Origin: Chloroflexota bacterium
Lineage (GTDB): Bacteria; Chloroflexota; UBA6077
Reading direction: 5' to 3'
DNA: 9,773 nt
Assembly: GCA_021788565.1 (NCBI GenBank)
Contig: JAJYKO010000132.1
Span: 1-9,773 of the forward strand
Below are positions 1 to 5,581 of the stretch, one piece after another. Position numbers and translations under genes: made by a program. How positions within the stretch are numbered: the stretch's first letter is position 1; each line of letters starts with the position of its first letter. The notes under the pieces were generated by a model. It had not been told where the DNA came from. It saw only the letters and a program-made list of their open reading frames with translations, and did no database searches.

Positions 1-1
1 T

Positions 2-1351
2 TGGGGCAAGAAGGTCGTCCTGGTGATAAACAAGATCGACCTGCTTCGAAGCGACGTCGAGTTGCGCCAGGTGTTGGAGTTCGTCGGGCAGAACGTTCAG
101 ACTTTATTGGGCTTTCGGCCGCAGATTTTTCCCGTTTCTGCCCGCAGAGCCCGCGACGCGGAGCGAGGGGTGTGGGCAAGTGGGCGACAGGGCGACGGGC
201 AGAGCGAGAGGCCTGTAGGGGCCGGCGAGGAGCGTGAGGAGCCTGTAGGGGCCGGCGGCCCTGCCGGCCCGCTCGCTCCGGGTGAGGGTGGCACTCCCGC
301 GAACGACCCCGACTTCGCTCGCCTCCGGCGCTTCATCACGGACAACCTCACGGCCGAGAACCGAATCAAGCTCAAGTTGTCGAGCCCCCTGGGCGTAGCT
401 ATGCGGGTGGGGGAGAGGTACGAGGCCGCGGCACATGCGCGATTTGAGCTTCTGGCCGAGGATGCTCGCACCGGAGAGAGCATTGAGGCACAGCTTGGTT
501 ATTACCAGGAGGATATGCGTGCCGAGTTGACCACCCGTCTGCATGAAGTGGAAAACATCGTGTACGAACTCTCGCAGCGAGCAGACGTGTTCTTCGACGA
601 GACCTTTCGGCTGGGCCGGATCTTCGATCTGATCAACGCCGATAAAATTCGCGGCGAGTTCGAGAGGAAGGTGATCGCCAACACCGCCGAGCGCATCGAT
701 CAGAGCGTGGACTCCATCGCCAAGTGGGTCGTGGACAGAGAGATCCGACTCTGGGAGAAAGTGGTCGAGGAGTTGGCACGTCGTCGGCAGACGGGTTTCG
801 ATGGAGTCGTGCTAGGCCAAGTCGGCGGGGACTTCGATACCAGCAGACAGGAGTTGATCCAGAATGTCAGCCGTTCCGCCCGTCGCGTGATCGCGGGCTA
901 TGACCGCGATGCCGAGGCGCGGGCGCTGGGCGATACCATGCGGGAGGCGGTGGCTCACACTGCCCTCGCGGAGGCGAGTGCCCTGGGGCTTGGTGCGCTC
1001 GTGGTGTTCCTCCTTGGTACAGCAGCGGCGGATGTTACTGGAATCCTGGCGGGCACTCTAGTCGCCGGACTGGGAATGTTCATAATTCCTGCTCGCAAAC
1101 AGTCCGTTCAGAAGAAATTCCGGAAGCGGACTGACGAGCTGAGAATGCAGCTATCTGAGGCCCTGACTCAGCAGCTCAGCTCAGAGCTGGCAGCTTCTGT
1201 GGCGCGAACCCAGACAGCCGTAGCCCCATATCTGCGCTTCGTGCGATCGGAGCAGGATAAAGTCTCCGCGTTCCTGGACAAAGCAACGCAGCTGCGAAAC
1301 GAGATGGGCGCGCTGAGCGCCGAGATCGGCAGCCCCTCCTTCGAAGGGTGA
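2..1351 (+). CDS. Dynamin-family GTPase, C-terminal part (5' end outside window)
   Basis: The frame is open from base 2 and begins inside the G domain: WGKKVVLVINKID carries the G4 motif NKID (in-window residues 10-13), and FPVSAR follows at the usual G5 position. After a low-complexity stretch (about residues 53-101) comes the long helical stalk of bacterial dynamin-like proteins. Two adjacent hydrophobic segments lie at about residues 328-344 and 345-362, a hairpin-like membrane anchor, then a basic stretch (ARKQSVQKKFRKR) and a helical C-terminal tail. Bacterial dynamin-like proteins hydrolyse GTP and remodel or repair membranes; this one should sit at the cytoplasmic membrane. Walker A and G2/G3 would lie upstream of the window. 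449 residues are visible, so the whole protein is probably about 600. The odd part is the Gly/Pro/Glu-rich insert, which coincides with a DNA repeat. The stop TGA at 1349-1351 overlaps a hairpin. Confidence 0.88.
   Translation, partial: WGKKVVLVINKIDLLRSDVELRQVLEFVGQNVQTLLGFRPQIFPVSARRARDAERGVWASGRQGDGQSERPVGAGEEREEPVGAGGPAGPLAPGEGGTPANDPDFARLRRFITDNLTAENRIKLKLSSPLGVAMRVGERYEAAAHARFELLAEDARTGESIEAQLGYYQEDMRAELTTRLHEVENIVYELSQRADVFFDETFRLGRIFDLINADKIRGEFERKVIANTAERIDQSVDSIAKWVVDREIRLWEKVVEELARRRQTGFDGVVLGQVGGDFDTSRQELIQNVSRSARRVIAGYDRDAEARALGDTMREAVAHTALAEASALGLGALVVFLLGTAAADVTGILAGTLVAGLGMFIIPARKQSVQKKFRKRTDELRMQLSEALTQQLSSELAASVARTQTAVAPYLRFVRSEQDKVSAFLDKATQLRNEMGALSAEIGSPSFEG
211..270 (+). 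repeat. GC-rich direct and inverted repeat inside the GTPase gene
   Basis: A 17-bp sequence, GCCTGTAGGGGCCGGCG, occurs at 211-227 and again at 241-257, exactly 30 bp apart, so the frame is kept and the protein shows PVGAG twice, ten residues apart. The second copy runs into a perfect inverted repeat: GGGCCGGC (249-256), six-base loop, GCCGGCCC (263-270). The unit looks like the dispersed GTAGGGGC-type palindromic repeats I associate with Chloroflexota intergenic DNA. That resemblance is from memory. The repeat and its in-frame position are seen directly. Confidence 0.75.
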
Positions 1352-1371
1352 GTGGGGGCCGTCCCCCACTC
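1350..1371 (+). terminator. Hairpin overlapping the GTPase stop codon
   Basis: GAGTGGGGG (1350-1358) and CCCCCACTC (1363-1371) form a perfect 9-bp stem with a CCGT loop, starting inside the TGA stop codon. No T-run follows (the next bases are GCTTCC), so it is either a weak intrinsic terminator or a 3'-end stabilising hairpin for the dynamin transcript. Confidence 0.4.
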
Positions 1372-1415
1372 GCTTCCATCCGCCGTCGCTTGCTCTACGA
1401 CAAGGTTGCCAAGGG

Positions 1416-1424
1416 TGTTACAAT
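1416..1424 (+). promoter_or_regulatory. Putative extended -10 promoter for the first EamA gene
   Basis: TGTTACAAT has the form of an extended -10 element (TGn followed by TACAAT). It lies about 80 bp before the chosen GTG start and after the hairpin that closes the preceding gene. No convincing -35 box stands at 16-18 bp. Confidence 0.35.
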
Positions 1425-1504
1425 GGCGTCCCCGTCGGGTTCCCCGTCGCGCCGAGCCGCTGGGGATTCCGGTTTCGAGAATTCGCCCCGAGGAAGTGAC
1501 ATCA

Positions 1505-2389
1505 GTGATAGGTGAGTTAGGCGGCCTGGGAGCGGCCGCCGCCTGGGCCGTCGTCAGCACCGTTATGCGGTCCCAAGCAAATCGCATTAACCCAATCATG
1601 GTGAACGGCTTGAACTCCAGCTTCGCGGCGCTAACCGTCGCGGTGCTGCTCGTGTTGCTCGGTCACGTAGGTCTGCTGCTGGTTACACCCCTGACAAGCG
1701 TTGCCCTGATCGTTGCTTCTGGCATGATCGGCCAGGGTCTTGGCAACGCCGCCTTCGTGACGAGCATGAAGATGATCGGCGCCTCCAGGGCAATGCCGAT
1801 CTCCAGCATTCAGCCGCTGATGACCACTGTTCTCGCGGCGGTCATTCTTGGGGAGCGGGTCACGTGGCTGCAGGTCGCTGGCACTCTTCTGGTTCTGACC
1901 TCGGTCTACCTGCTGGCTTTTCCGCACGGTCCGCTGGGGAACATACGCTCCCTGCTGGGTGGTGCCGATCGGAGGGGCCTGTTACTGGCCATCGGCACCG
2001 CGGCTTGTTGGGCGAGTGCTACGGTCATGCTGAGAGAGGGCCTGGTGGGCGTCGATCTGCTTTCCGCCAACTTCATGCGAATGACGGTCGCGGCCACCAT
2101 GCTTGTGAGCTTCCAGACTGTCACCGCCAAGCGGCGAGCGCTGCAGGGCGCAAACCGTCGCGCCCTGGTGACTCTCGCCCTAACGGGGGCGCTCGCGGCC
2201 ACATCTTCTTTCGGGTACCTGACCGCGGTGAGCTACGCCGGTGCCGCGAAGGCTTCGGTACTCACCTCCACTTCCCCCATGTTCGGCCTTCCGCTGTCCG
2301 TATTCGTCCTGCGCGAGAAGGTGAACCGGCGCATCGTTGCCGGCAGCCTTATTTGCGTCTTCGGTATCTGGCTTGTGCTGCTGGGCTGA
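1505..2389 (+). CDS. EamA/DMT-superfamily transporter
   Basis: The 294-residue protein is almost entirely hydrophobic, with about ten transmembrane helices arranged as two EamA domains (roughly residues 1-140 and 155-294). Family marks are the Gly/Ala-rich first helix (GELGGLGAAAAWAVVS), the SSIQPLMTTVLAAVILGER segment closing the first half, and the matching STSPMFGLPLSVFVLREKV segment in the second half. DMT members export or exchange metabolites across the inner membrane; the substrate cannot be read from sequence. The frame is open back to 1352, but the upstream residues are Arg/Pro-rich and unlike an EamA N-terminus. GTG at 1505 is preferred because GAGGAAG (1490-1496) stands 8 bp before it and the length then matches the family. 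GTG at 1496 is the alternative. Confidence 0.85.
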   Translation: MIGELGGLGAAAAWAVVSTVMRSQANRINPIMVNGLNSSFAALTVAVLLVLLGHVGLLLVTPLTSVALIVASGMIGQGLGNAAFVTSMKMIGASRAMPISSIQPLMTTVLAAVILGERVTWLQVAGTLLVLTSVYLLAFPHGPLGNIRSLLGGADRRGLLLAIGTAACWASATVMLREGLVGVDLLSANFMRMTVAATMLVSFQTVTAKRRALQGANRRALVTLALTGALAATSSFGYLTAVSYAGAAKASVLTSTSPMFGLPLSVFVLREKVNRRIVAGSLICVFGIWLVLLG

Positions 2390-2438
2390 ACCGCTACTTT
2401 CTTCCGATCGCGGTTCGGCGTGATGTTGGATAGCGCGG

Positions 2439-2444
2439 TATACT
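2439..2444 (+). promoter_or_regulatory. Putative -10 box for the cyclophilin gene
   Basis: TATACT lies 29 bp before the ATG at 2474, in the 84-bp gap after the transporter gene. The best upstream match for a -35 box (TTCGGC, 2414-2419) is weak and 19 bp away, so only the -10 is proposed. Confidence 0.35.
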
Positions 2445-2473
2445 ACATCCAATTGTCCCCGAGGTGTCTGCAA

Positions 2474-3148
2474 ATGCGAGTAGTTCGATTGTTCCCGGCT
2501 CTGGTGCCCATCTTGCTGGTGGCCATGATAGCAGTGGCAGGCTGTCAGCCGTCAGCGGCACCACCGGCTCCCACCCAGTCTCCTACCCAGCCAAATACGA
2601 AGTCGCAAGGAGGAACGATGCCAAAGCAGTACAGCGCTCCACCGGCAATGACCATCGACAGCAACAAGAGCTACACTGCGATCCTTCACACTACCCTGGG
2701 CGACATGCAGGTCCAGCTCTTCCCCAAAGACGCGCCAGTGACGGTGAACAACTTCGTTTTCCTGGCAAAGGATGGGTTCTACGACAACGTTAAGTTTCAC
2801 CGAATCATCAAGGGATTCATGGTGCAGACGGGCGATCCAACCGGCACGGGTGCCGGTGGCCCCGGCTATCGCTTCCAGGATGAGCCCGTCACCCGAAACT
2901 ACGACCGGGGGATCGTGGCGATGGCCAATGCCGGACCCAATACCAACGGCAGCCAGTTCTTCATCATGCATGCCAACTATGCCCTTCCAAAGAACTACAC
3001 TATCTTCGGTCAGGTGACTGATGCCACAAGCCTGGAGACTCTCGACAAGATAGCGAATGTTCCCGTTACCCCCGATCCCCGGACCGGGGAGCGGAGCGTC
3101 CCCACCCAGGACGTGCGCATCACCAGTGTCGATATCACCGAGAAGTAG
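2474..3148 (+). CDS. Cyclophilin-type peptidyl-prolyl cis-trans isomerase, lipoprotein
   Basis: Catalyses cis-trans isomerisation of Xaa-Pro bonds and so assists protein folding. The 224-residue precursor begins MRVVRLFPALVPILLVAMIA and reaches a lipobox VAGC with the lipidated Cys at residue 24, followed by a Pro/Thr/Gln/Ser-rich linker (25-48). The form made from this start should therefore be a membrane-anchored lipoprotein on the outer face of the cytoplasmic membrane. The cyclophilin domain covers about 66-224. Its active-site stretch FHRIIKGFMVQTGD holds R110, F115 and Q118, equivalent to Arg55, Phe60 and Gln63 of human CypA; GIVAMANAGPNTNGSQFFI is the next conserved block. The tryptophan of the cyclosporin-binding loop is replaced (NYALPKNYTIFG), common in bacterial cyclophilins. 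ATG at 2474 is chosen because GAGGTG (2461-2466) stands 7 bp before it. A second start inside the gene (2618) is annotated separately. Confidence 0.93.
   Translation: MRVVRLFPALVPILLVAMIAVAGCQPSAAPPAPTQSPTQPNTKSQGGTMPKQYSAPPAMTIDSNKSYTAILHTTLGDMQVQLFPKDAPVTVNNFVFLAKDGFYDNVKFHRIIKGFMVQTGDPTGTGAGGPGYRFQDEPVTRNYDRGIVAMANAGPNTNGSQFFIMHANYALPKNYTIFGQVTDATSLETLDKIANVPVTPDPRTGERSVPTQDVRITSVDITEK
2607..2620 (+). promoter_or_regulatory. Internal Shine-Dalgarno and ATG within the cyclophilin gene
   Basis: AAGGAGGAA (2607-2615) precedes an in-frame ATG at 2618 (Met49), with 4 bp between the GGAGG core and the ATG. It is a better Shine-Dalgarno than the one serving the upstream ATG. Initiation here would give a 176-residue protein beginning MPKQYSAPPAMTID, without signal peptide and with the complete catalytic domain. 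I recall cytoplasmic Chloroflexota cyclophilins starting in just this way, so this may be the older start of the gene. Confidence 0.6.
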
Positions 3149-3173
3149 TCGGTCCGCGAGGTCGAACATCGAC

Positions 3174-3202
3174 TTGCAGGAGTCTATTGGCCGTGCTATA
3201 CT
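3174..3202 (+). promoter_or_regulatory. Promoter of the 5S rRNA gene
   Basis: TTGCAG (-35, 3174-3179), a 17-bp spacer, then TATACT (-10, 3197-3202) preceded by TGC, making it an extended -10 as well. Transcription should begin near 3209, which coincides with the predicted mature 5' end of the 5S RNA, so little or no 5' processing would be needed. This is the best-formed promoter in the window. Confidence 0.75.
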
Positions 3203-3208
3203 CCGGTT

Positions 3209-3330
3209 GGTCTTGGTGTCGTGAGCGAGGCGGTCCCACCCGTTCCCATCCCGAACACGGTCGTGAAACGTCTCAGCGCCAACGATACTGAGAGGGCAAC
3301 CTCTCGGGAAAACAGGTCGATGCCGGGGCC
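3209..3330 (+). rRNA. rrf: 5S ribosomal RNA
   Basis: The central block CCCACCCGTTCCCATCCCGA followed by ACACGG is the hallmark of bacterial 5S rRNA (loop B, helix III, loop C). Helix I can be formed by about 10 pairs between 3209-3218 and 3321-3330, several of them G-U. Helix II pairs GAGGC (3226-3230) with GTCTC near 3270. Helix IV is a perfect GAGAGG/CCTCTC stem (3290-3295, 3300-3305) capped by a GCAA tetraloop. The length of about 122 nt fits the 117-121 nt norm. Aligning CCCACC with E. coli positions 26-31 puts position 1 near 3210, so each end is uncertain by 1-3 nt. It is not next to a 23S or 16S gene: a cyclophilin gene lies upstream and its own terminator follows. The product joins the central protuberance of the 50S subunit with proteins L5, L18 and L25. 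Confidence 0.93.
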
Positions 3331-3348
3331 ATTTCCTTTTCACCGACA

Positions 3349-3384
3349 GCAGGGTCCGATTTCGAACGGGCCCTGCGTTTTTTT
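3349..3384 (+). terminator. Intrinsic terminator of the 5S rRNA gene
   Basis: GCAGGGTCCG (3349-3358) pairs with CGGGCCCTGC (3367-3376): ten pairs including one G-U, an 8-base loop, then G and seven T (3378-3384). It lies 18 bp past the 5S 3' end and is a textbook rho-independent terminator, closing a one-gene transcription unit. Confidence 0.88.
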
Positions 3385-3760
3385 CCTGGCTACCGCGAAC
3401 GCTCAGCTGCTGGCCGGCGTGACTCACGAGACGGGGTTGCACGCGTGGAGGGCGAAGCTCCGGCTGGGCCGCCTGTTCCCCACCAGCGTGGCGGCTCGCC
3501 AGGCCGTGAGGCGAGCGAGCACGGGACGCGATCGGGCGCGGCGTCCCGCGCATGCGCCCTCCCGACCCCCCCCGCCTCAGCGACCCGCCTGCTCCCCGAT
3601 CCGTGGACCATGCCCGCCCGCCAGAGGTACGGTACGCGTTGTGCGTTCACTCAAGAGCATGGTGATATTGATTACCTCCTCCGGCCTCCTCTGGCGAGCG
3701 GCGCATGGGAGCCCGGCAAGAGCCTGTTGGCTCTTCTAGCTCACGAGAGTAGGTGATAAG
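3385..3760. other. 376-bp stretch with no recognisable gene
   Basis: No frame here reads like a protein: the open frames are Arg/Pro/Ala-rich by-products of GC-rich DNA and lack good ribosome sites. I looked for tRNA, SRP RNA and other familiar RNAs and saw none of their conserved cores. It does contain hairpin-forming sequences: GCCGCC near 3469 with CCAC/GTGGCGGC close by (bulged), and a perfect 8-bp stem CGGGACGC (3522-3529)/GCGTCCCG (3541-3548) with an 11-base loop. A weak promoter-like pair, TTGTGC (3639-3644) and GATATT (3664-3669), has a poor 19-bp spacer. The stretch is most simply the leader and control region of the small gene at 3761, or a degraded remnant. Confidence 0.5.
3718..3735 (+). 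promoter_or_regulatory. Leader hairpin before the 68-codon gene
   Basis: AAGAGCC (3718-3724), loop TGTT, GGCTCTT (3729-3735): a perfect 7-bp stem ending 26 bp before the GTG start. A second GAGCC at 3709-3713 could compete for the same GGCTC, so two alternative folds are possible. No T-run follows. It may be a translation-control or transcript-stability structure. Confidence 0.35.
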
Positions 3761-3967
3761 GTGGCACTTTGGAAGGTAGTGGCTCACAGGGAATTCCCGA
3801 TATGGATACTTGCCCGCAAACTCATCAAGCGCGAGTCGCTCGACGAAAACCGAGTGTCGTGGCTGCTGGAGGCGCCGGAGTTTGTGCGGCTATATCCATT
3901 GTCCCCAAGGGGAGTTCATTCCGTCGAAGCGGTGGATCAATCTGAGGAAGAAGATGTAGCCGCCTGA
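3761..3967 (+). CDS. Small protein of unknown function, 68 residues
   Basis: I do not recognise this protein. It begins MALWKVVAHREFPIWILARK, has a mixed hydrophobic and basic N-terminal half with four Trp in total, and ends in an acidic tail (DQSEEEDVAA). There is no signal peptide or clear transmembrane helix, so it is probably soluble and cytoplasmic. GTG at 3761 is the first possible start after an in-frame TAG at 3737; AGGTGAT (3751-3757), an exact match to the GGTGA side of the ribosome-binding consensus, sits just before it. A strong hairpin terminator follows within 30 bp. Start signal, balanced composition and terminator together suggest a real gene, probably transcribed alone. Confidence 0.55.
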   Translation: MALWKVVAHREFPIWILARKLIKRESLDENRVSWLLEAPEFVRLYPLSPRGVHSVEAVDQSEEEDVAA

Positions 3968-3993
3968 ATGCGGCCGCGGCGCCAGTGGGAGAG

Positions 3994-4021
3994 GGGGCAC
4001 CTTCGGGTGCCCCGATCTTTA
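3994..4021 (+). terminator. Terminator after the 68-codon gene
   Basis: GGGGCACC (3994-4001), TTCG loop, GGTGCCCC (4006-4013): a perfect 8-bp stem with an extra-stable UUCG tetraloop, followed by GATCTTTA. The T-run is short (three), so termination on + is likely but not certain. Confidence 0.7.
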
Positions 4022-4069
4022 TCCACAAACTCGAGACATCGCATAAGACACTTGGATCCAAACGCCGAT

Positions 4070-4093
4070 GAAAACCAGGGCGATTGGCCTGGT
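4070..4093 (-). terminator. Weak terminator for the 70-residue gene
   Basis: On the - strand ACCAGG and CCTGGT form a 6-bp stem with an 8-base loop, followed by TTTTC (complement of 4070-4074). It lies 14 bp past the stop codon of the - strand gene. The stem is short and the call tentative. With the hairpin at 3994 it would insulate the two convergent small genes from each other. Confidence 0.4.
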
Positions 4094-4106
4094 GGCCGAT
4101 CTGTCC

Positions 4107-4319
4107 TTACTGTGGTCGCTCCACGGCCACAATAGTCACACCCAGCTTTTGTTCGAGATCCTGCAAGTACTCCAACTGGCTTTCGTTCAGTTGAGTCGGC
4201 ACTACCTGTCCCTCTGAGAAGGCCAGCAGCACTTTGACTCCCAGAGTTGCTTCGGCTTCCTTCAGGGCCTGCTCCTGCTCGGGCGTCAGATGAGTTAACG
4301 TCCAGACTCCCTGTGGCAT
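4107..4319 (-). CDS. Small protein of unknown function with a duplicated helix-strand unit, 70 residues
   Basis: Not a family I can name, but clearly protein-like. Residues 11-34 (starting LTPEQEQALKEAEATLGV) and 44-67 (starting LNESQLEYLQDLEQKLGV) are two copies of one unit, a charged amphipathic helix ending in LGV and then a beta strand (VLLAF, TIVAV). Seven of 24 positions are identical: L, Q, L, E and LGV. The expected fold is alpha-beta-alpha-beta, soluble and cytoplasmic. The LTPEQ/LGV pattern resembles small uncharacterised Chloroflexota proteins I recall only vaguely. The ATG at 4319 is well supported: the - strand leader reads AAGGAGAAGGAGA immediately before it, with GGAG 7 bp upstream of the ATG. 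A weak terminator follows. Its start lies 63 bp from the divergent 119-aa gene, so the two share a control region. Confidence 0.72.
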   Translation of the reverse strand: MPQGVWTLTHLTPEQEQALKEAEATLGVKVLLAFSEGQVVPTQLNESQLEYLQDLEQKLGVTIVAVERPQ

Positions 4320-4382
4320 TCTCCTTCTCCTTCCTCTTTGTCACTTCGCTTTCCAATCGATAAGAATGGAGGTGCAAATTTT

Positions 4383-4742
4383 ATGCCGGAATCTAAACCG
4401 AAAGGGCAACAACGGTCGACAGCACCGCCGTTGCCATGTATGCTTGGCGGGAAGGGGAAAGAGATGGACTTGCGTGGGTTGCGGCTGAAGCTGCGCGGAA
4501 TCCCCATCCTGGGGGGAGTGGCCGAGCTGGTACGGATAGTGGCCTCGGTCTACGAAAGCATCGGATGGGCCGACCCCACATACAGCGTCCGCACTGGCCG
4601 AGAACGGTTGGCGGAGGCCCAGAAGATCGCCGCTACTGGAGGAGAGGCCGCCAGCGAGGCGGAGCCTGAGCTACCCGCCGTGGGCGCTGACGAGCATGAC
4701 GCCGGAGAGGGCCACGGCCCCGCCGGCGAGGGAAACGGCTGA
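4383..4742 (+). CDS. Small protein of unknown function, 119 residues, overlapping the transporter tail
   Basis: Not recognised. Starting at ATG 4383 with GGAGGTG (4368-4374) 8 bp upstream, it has a polar N-terminus (residues 1-27), a central block beginning [20 protein letters not shown] with one moderately hydrophobic helix (about 36-51), a stretch [18 protein letters not shown] that looks helical, and a low-complexity Gly/Glu/Ala tail (about 78-119). Codons between 4464 and 4670 favour G or C in the third position, as expected for coding DNA here. The last 72 bp (4671-4742) lie over the 3' end of the - strand transporter gene, so the Gly/Glu-rich tail is the antisense of its last helix and may have arisen by stop-codon loss. 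ATG at 4464 is an alternative start, giving 92 residues. Confidence 0.5.
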   Translation: MPESKPKGQQRSTAPPLPCMLGGKGKEMDLRGLRLKLRGIPILGGVAELVRIVASVYESIGWADPTYSVRTGRERLAEAQKIAATGGEAASEAEPELPAVGADEHDAGEGHGPAGEGNG

Positions 4743-5534
4743 AGGGATCTCTCCCAGCCATGCCCAGGCTATCAGGATGGCCAGAGCAGGCACCAGATAG
4801 AGCCGGCTAGCCGCGTTGGCCGCGGGCGCCTTAGAAAGCATGTAAGTCCAGCTTATGTTGGCCAGCGCTGCGGGGAAAATCCCCAGGTAGACCACGGAGA
4901 GGGTCGCATCCAGCGGAGCTGCTACCATCGCCATGGGAAGGCCGGGCGCAAAGATCAACATCAGCAGTGTCCCCGTCCAAACGGCATAGGCACTCCATTC
5001 CAGGGGAGTGTACTTCTGCAGATACGGCTTCTGGATCACAATGTTGATACTCTGGGATGCGGCTGCCAGCAGTATCAGGAAAGCTCCAGGGTCGATCCGC
5101 AACCCCTGACCCTCGCCCATGACGATCAGCGCAACCCCTCCGAAGGCCGCCGCAATTCCGAGCCAGCCCCGCATCCCCAATCGCTCTCCCAGGAAGAGCG
5201 TGGCAAGCAGCGCCGTCAAGATCGGCGCCAAGCTTATCAGCAGGCTGGCAGCACCGGCTGTCACACTGATCTCCCCGTAGTTGAGCGCTGTGTGGTAGAC
5301 GGTGATGCCGAGAAAACCAGCGATCACGACCGCTGGGAGATCCCGTGGCTCGGGCAGCCGCATGCGGGTGAAGATGGCGAAGGCCGCCATCACGGCGGAG
5401 GCCACCATAAACCTGAGCAACGCCAGTTGTCCCGGGGTGTAAGCCTCCAGCGCTGCCCTGATGCCGGCGAAAGCCGAAGACCATAGGAGTAGCGTGATCA
5501 CGAGGGCGGCGGGGCCGTCCATTCGCATCTTCAT
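4671..5534 (-). CDS. EamA/DMT-superfamily transporter (second, divergent copy)
   Basis: A 287-residue membrane protein with about ten helices in two EamA domains (about 7-137 and 148-283). Family marks include the first-helix pattern [15 protein letters not shown], the segment [20 protein letters not shown] ending the first half, and [18 protein letters not shown] at the matching place in the second half. Such proteins move small metabolites (amino acids, purines, drugs) across the cytoplasmic membrane; the substrate is unknown. ATG at 5534 has AGGAA 8 bp upstream on the - strand and gives the usual length of about 290. It differs clearly from the transporter at 1505, so the two are not a recent duplication. 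Its 3' end is overlapped by the convergent 119-aa gene. A 12-bp tandem repeat lies just upstream of its start. Confidence 0.92.
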   Translation of the reverse strand: MKMRMDGPAALVITLLLWSSAFAGIRAALEAYTPGQLALLRFMVASAVMAAFAIFTRMRLPEPRDLPAVVIAGFLGITVYHTALNYGEISVTAGAASLLISLAPILTALLATLFLGERLGMRGWLGIAAAFGGVALIVMGEGQGLRIDPGAFLILLAAASQSINIVIQKPYLQKYTPLEWSAYAVWTGTLLMLIFAPGLPMAMVAAPLDATLSVVYLGIFPAALANISWTYMLSKAPAANAASRLYLVPALAILIAWAWLGEIPSAVSLAGGAVALSGVMLVSAHGG

Positions 5535-5557
5535 TGTATCGGTTCCTGCACATTACG

Positions 5558-5581
5558 AGATAAGTCCTCAGATAAGTCCTC
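5558..5581. repeat. Perfect 12-bp tandem repeat upstream of the transporter
   Basis: AGATAAGTCCTC occurs twice back to back (5558-5569, 5570-5581), beginning 24 bp before the transporter's start codon. On the - strand it reads GAGGACTTATCT twice. It lies where a regulator would bind, or at the 5' end of the transcript. A two-site operator is possible; simple slippage is the alternative. Confidence 0.7.

Noticed and set aside
1352..1504. N-terminal extension of the first EamA protein back to GTG 1352
   Set aside because: The 51 extra residues are Arg/Pro/Ser-rich, contain the hairpin and the promoter-like sequence, and have no Shine-Dalgarno. GTG 1505 fits the family length.
2552..3553. A 333-codon open frame on the - strand across the cyclophilin, 5S rRNA and following region
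   Set aside because: It is antisense to a clear cyclophilin and runs through the 5S gene and its terminator; its composition (His/Arg/Gly-rich) fits no protein family. It is a by-product of GC-rich codon use.
3221..3739. A 172-codon open frame on + starting inside the 5S rRNA
   Set aside because: It would be translated from 5S rRNA and through a strong terminator; no ribosome site and no protein-like composition.
3385..3760. A structural RNA such as SRP RNA, tmRNA or RNase P RNA in the gene-free stretch
   Set aside because: None of their conserved cores is present and the hairpins do not form a known overall fold.
4338..4366. Promoter-like TTGTCA, 17-bp spacer, TAAGAA ahead of the 119-aa gene
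   Set aside because: It would start transcription near 4373, deleting the GGAGGTG ribosome site at 4368-4374. It could only serve the alternative ATG at 4464, so I do not annotate it.
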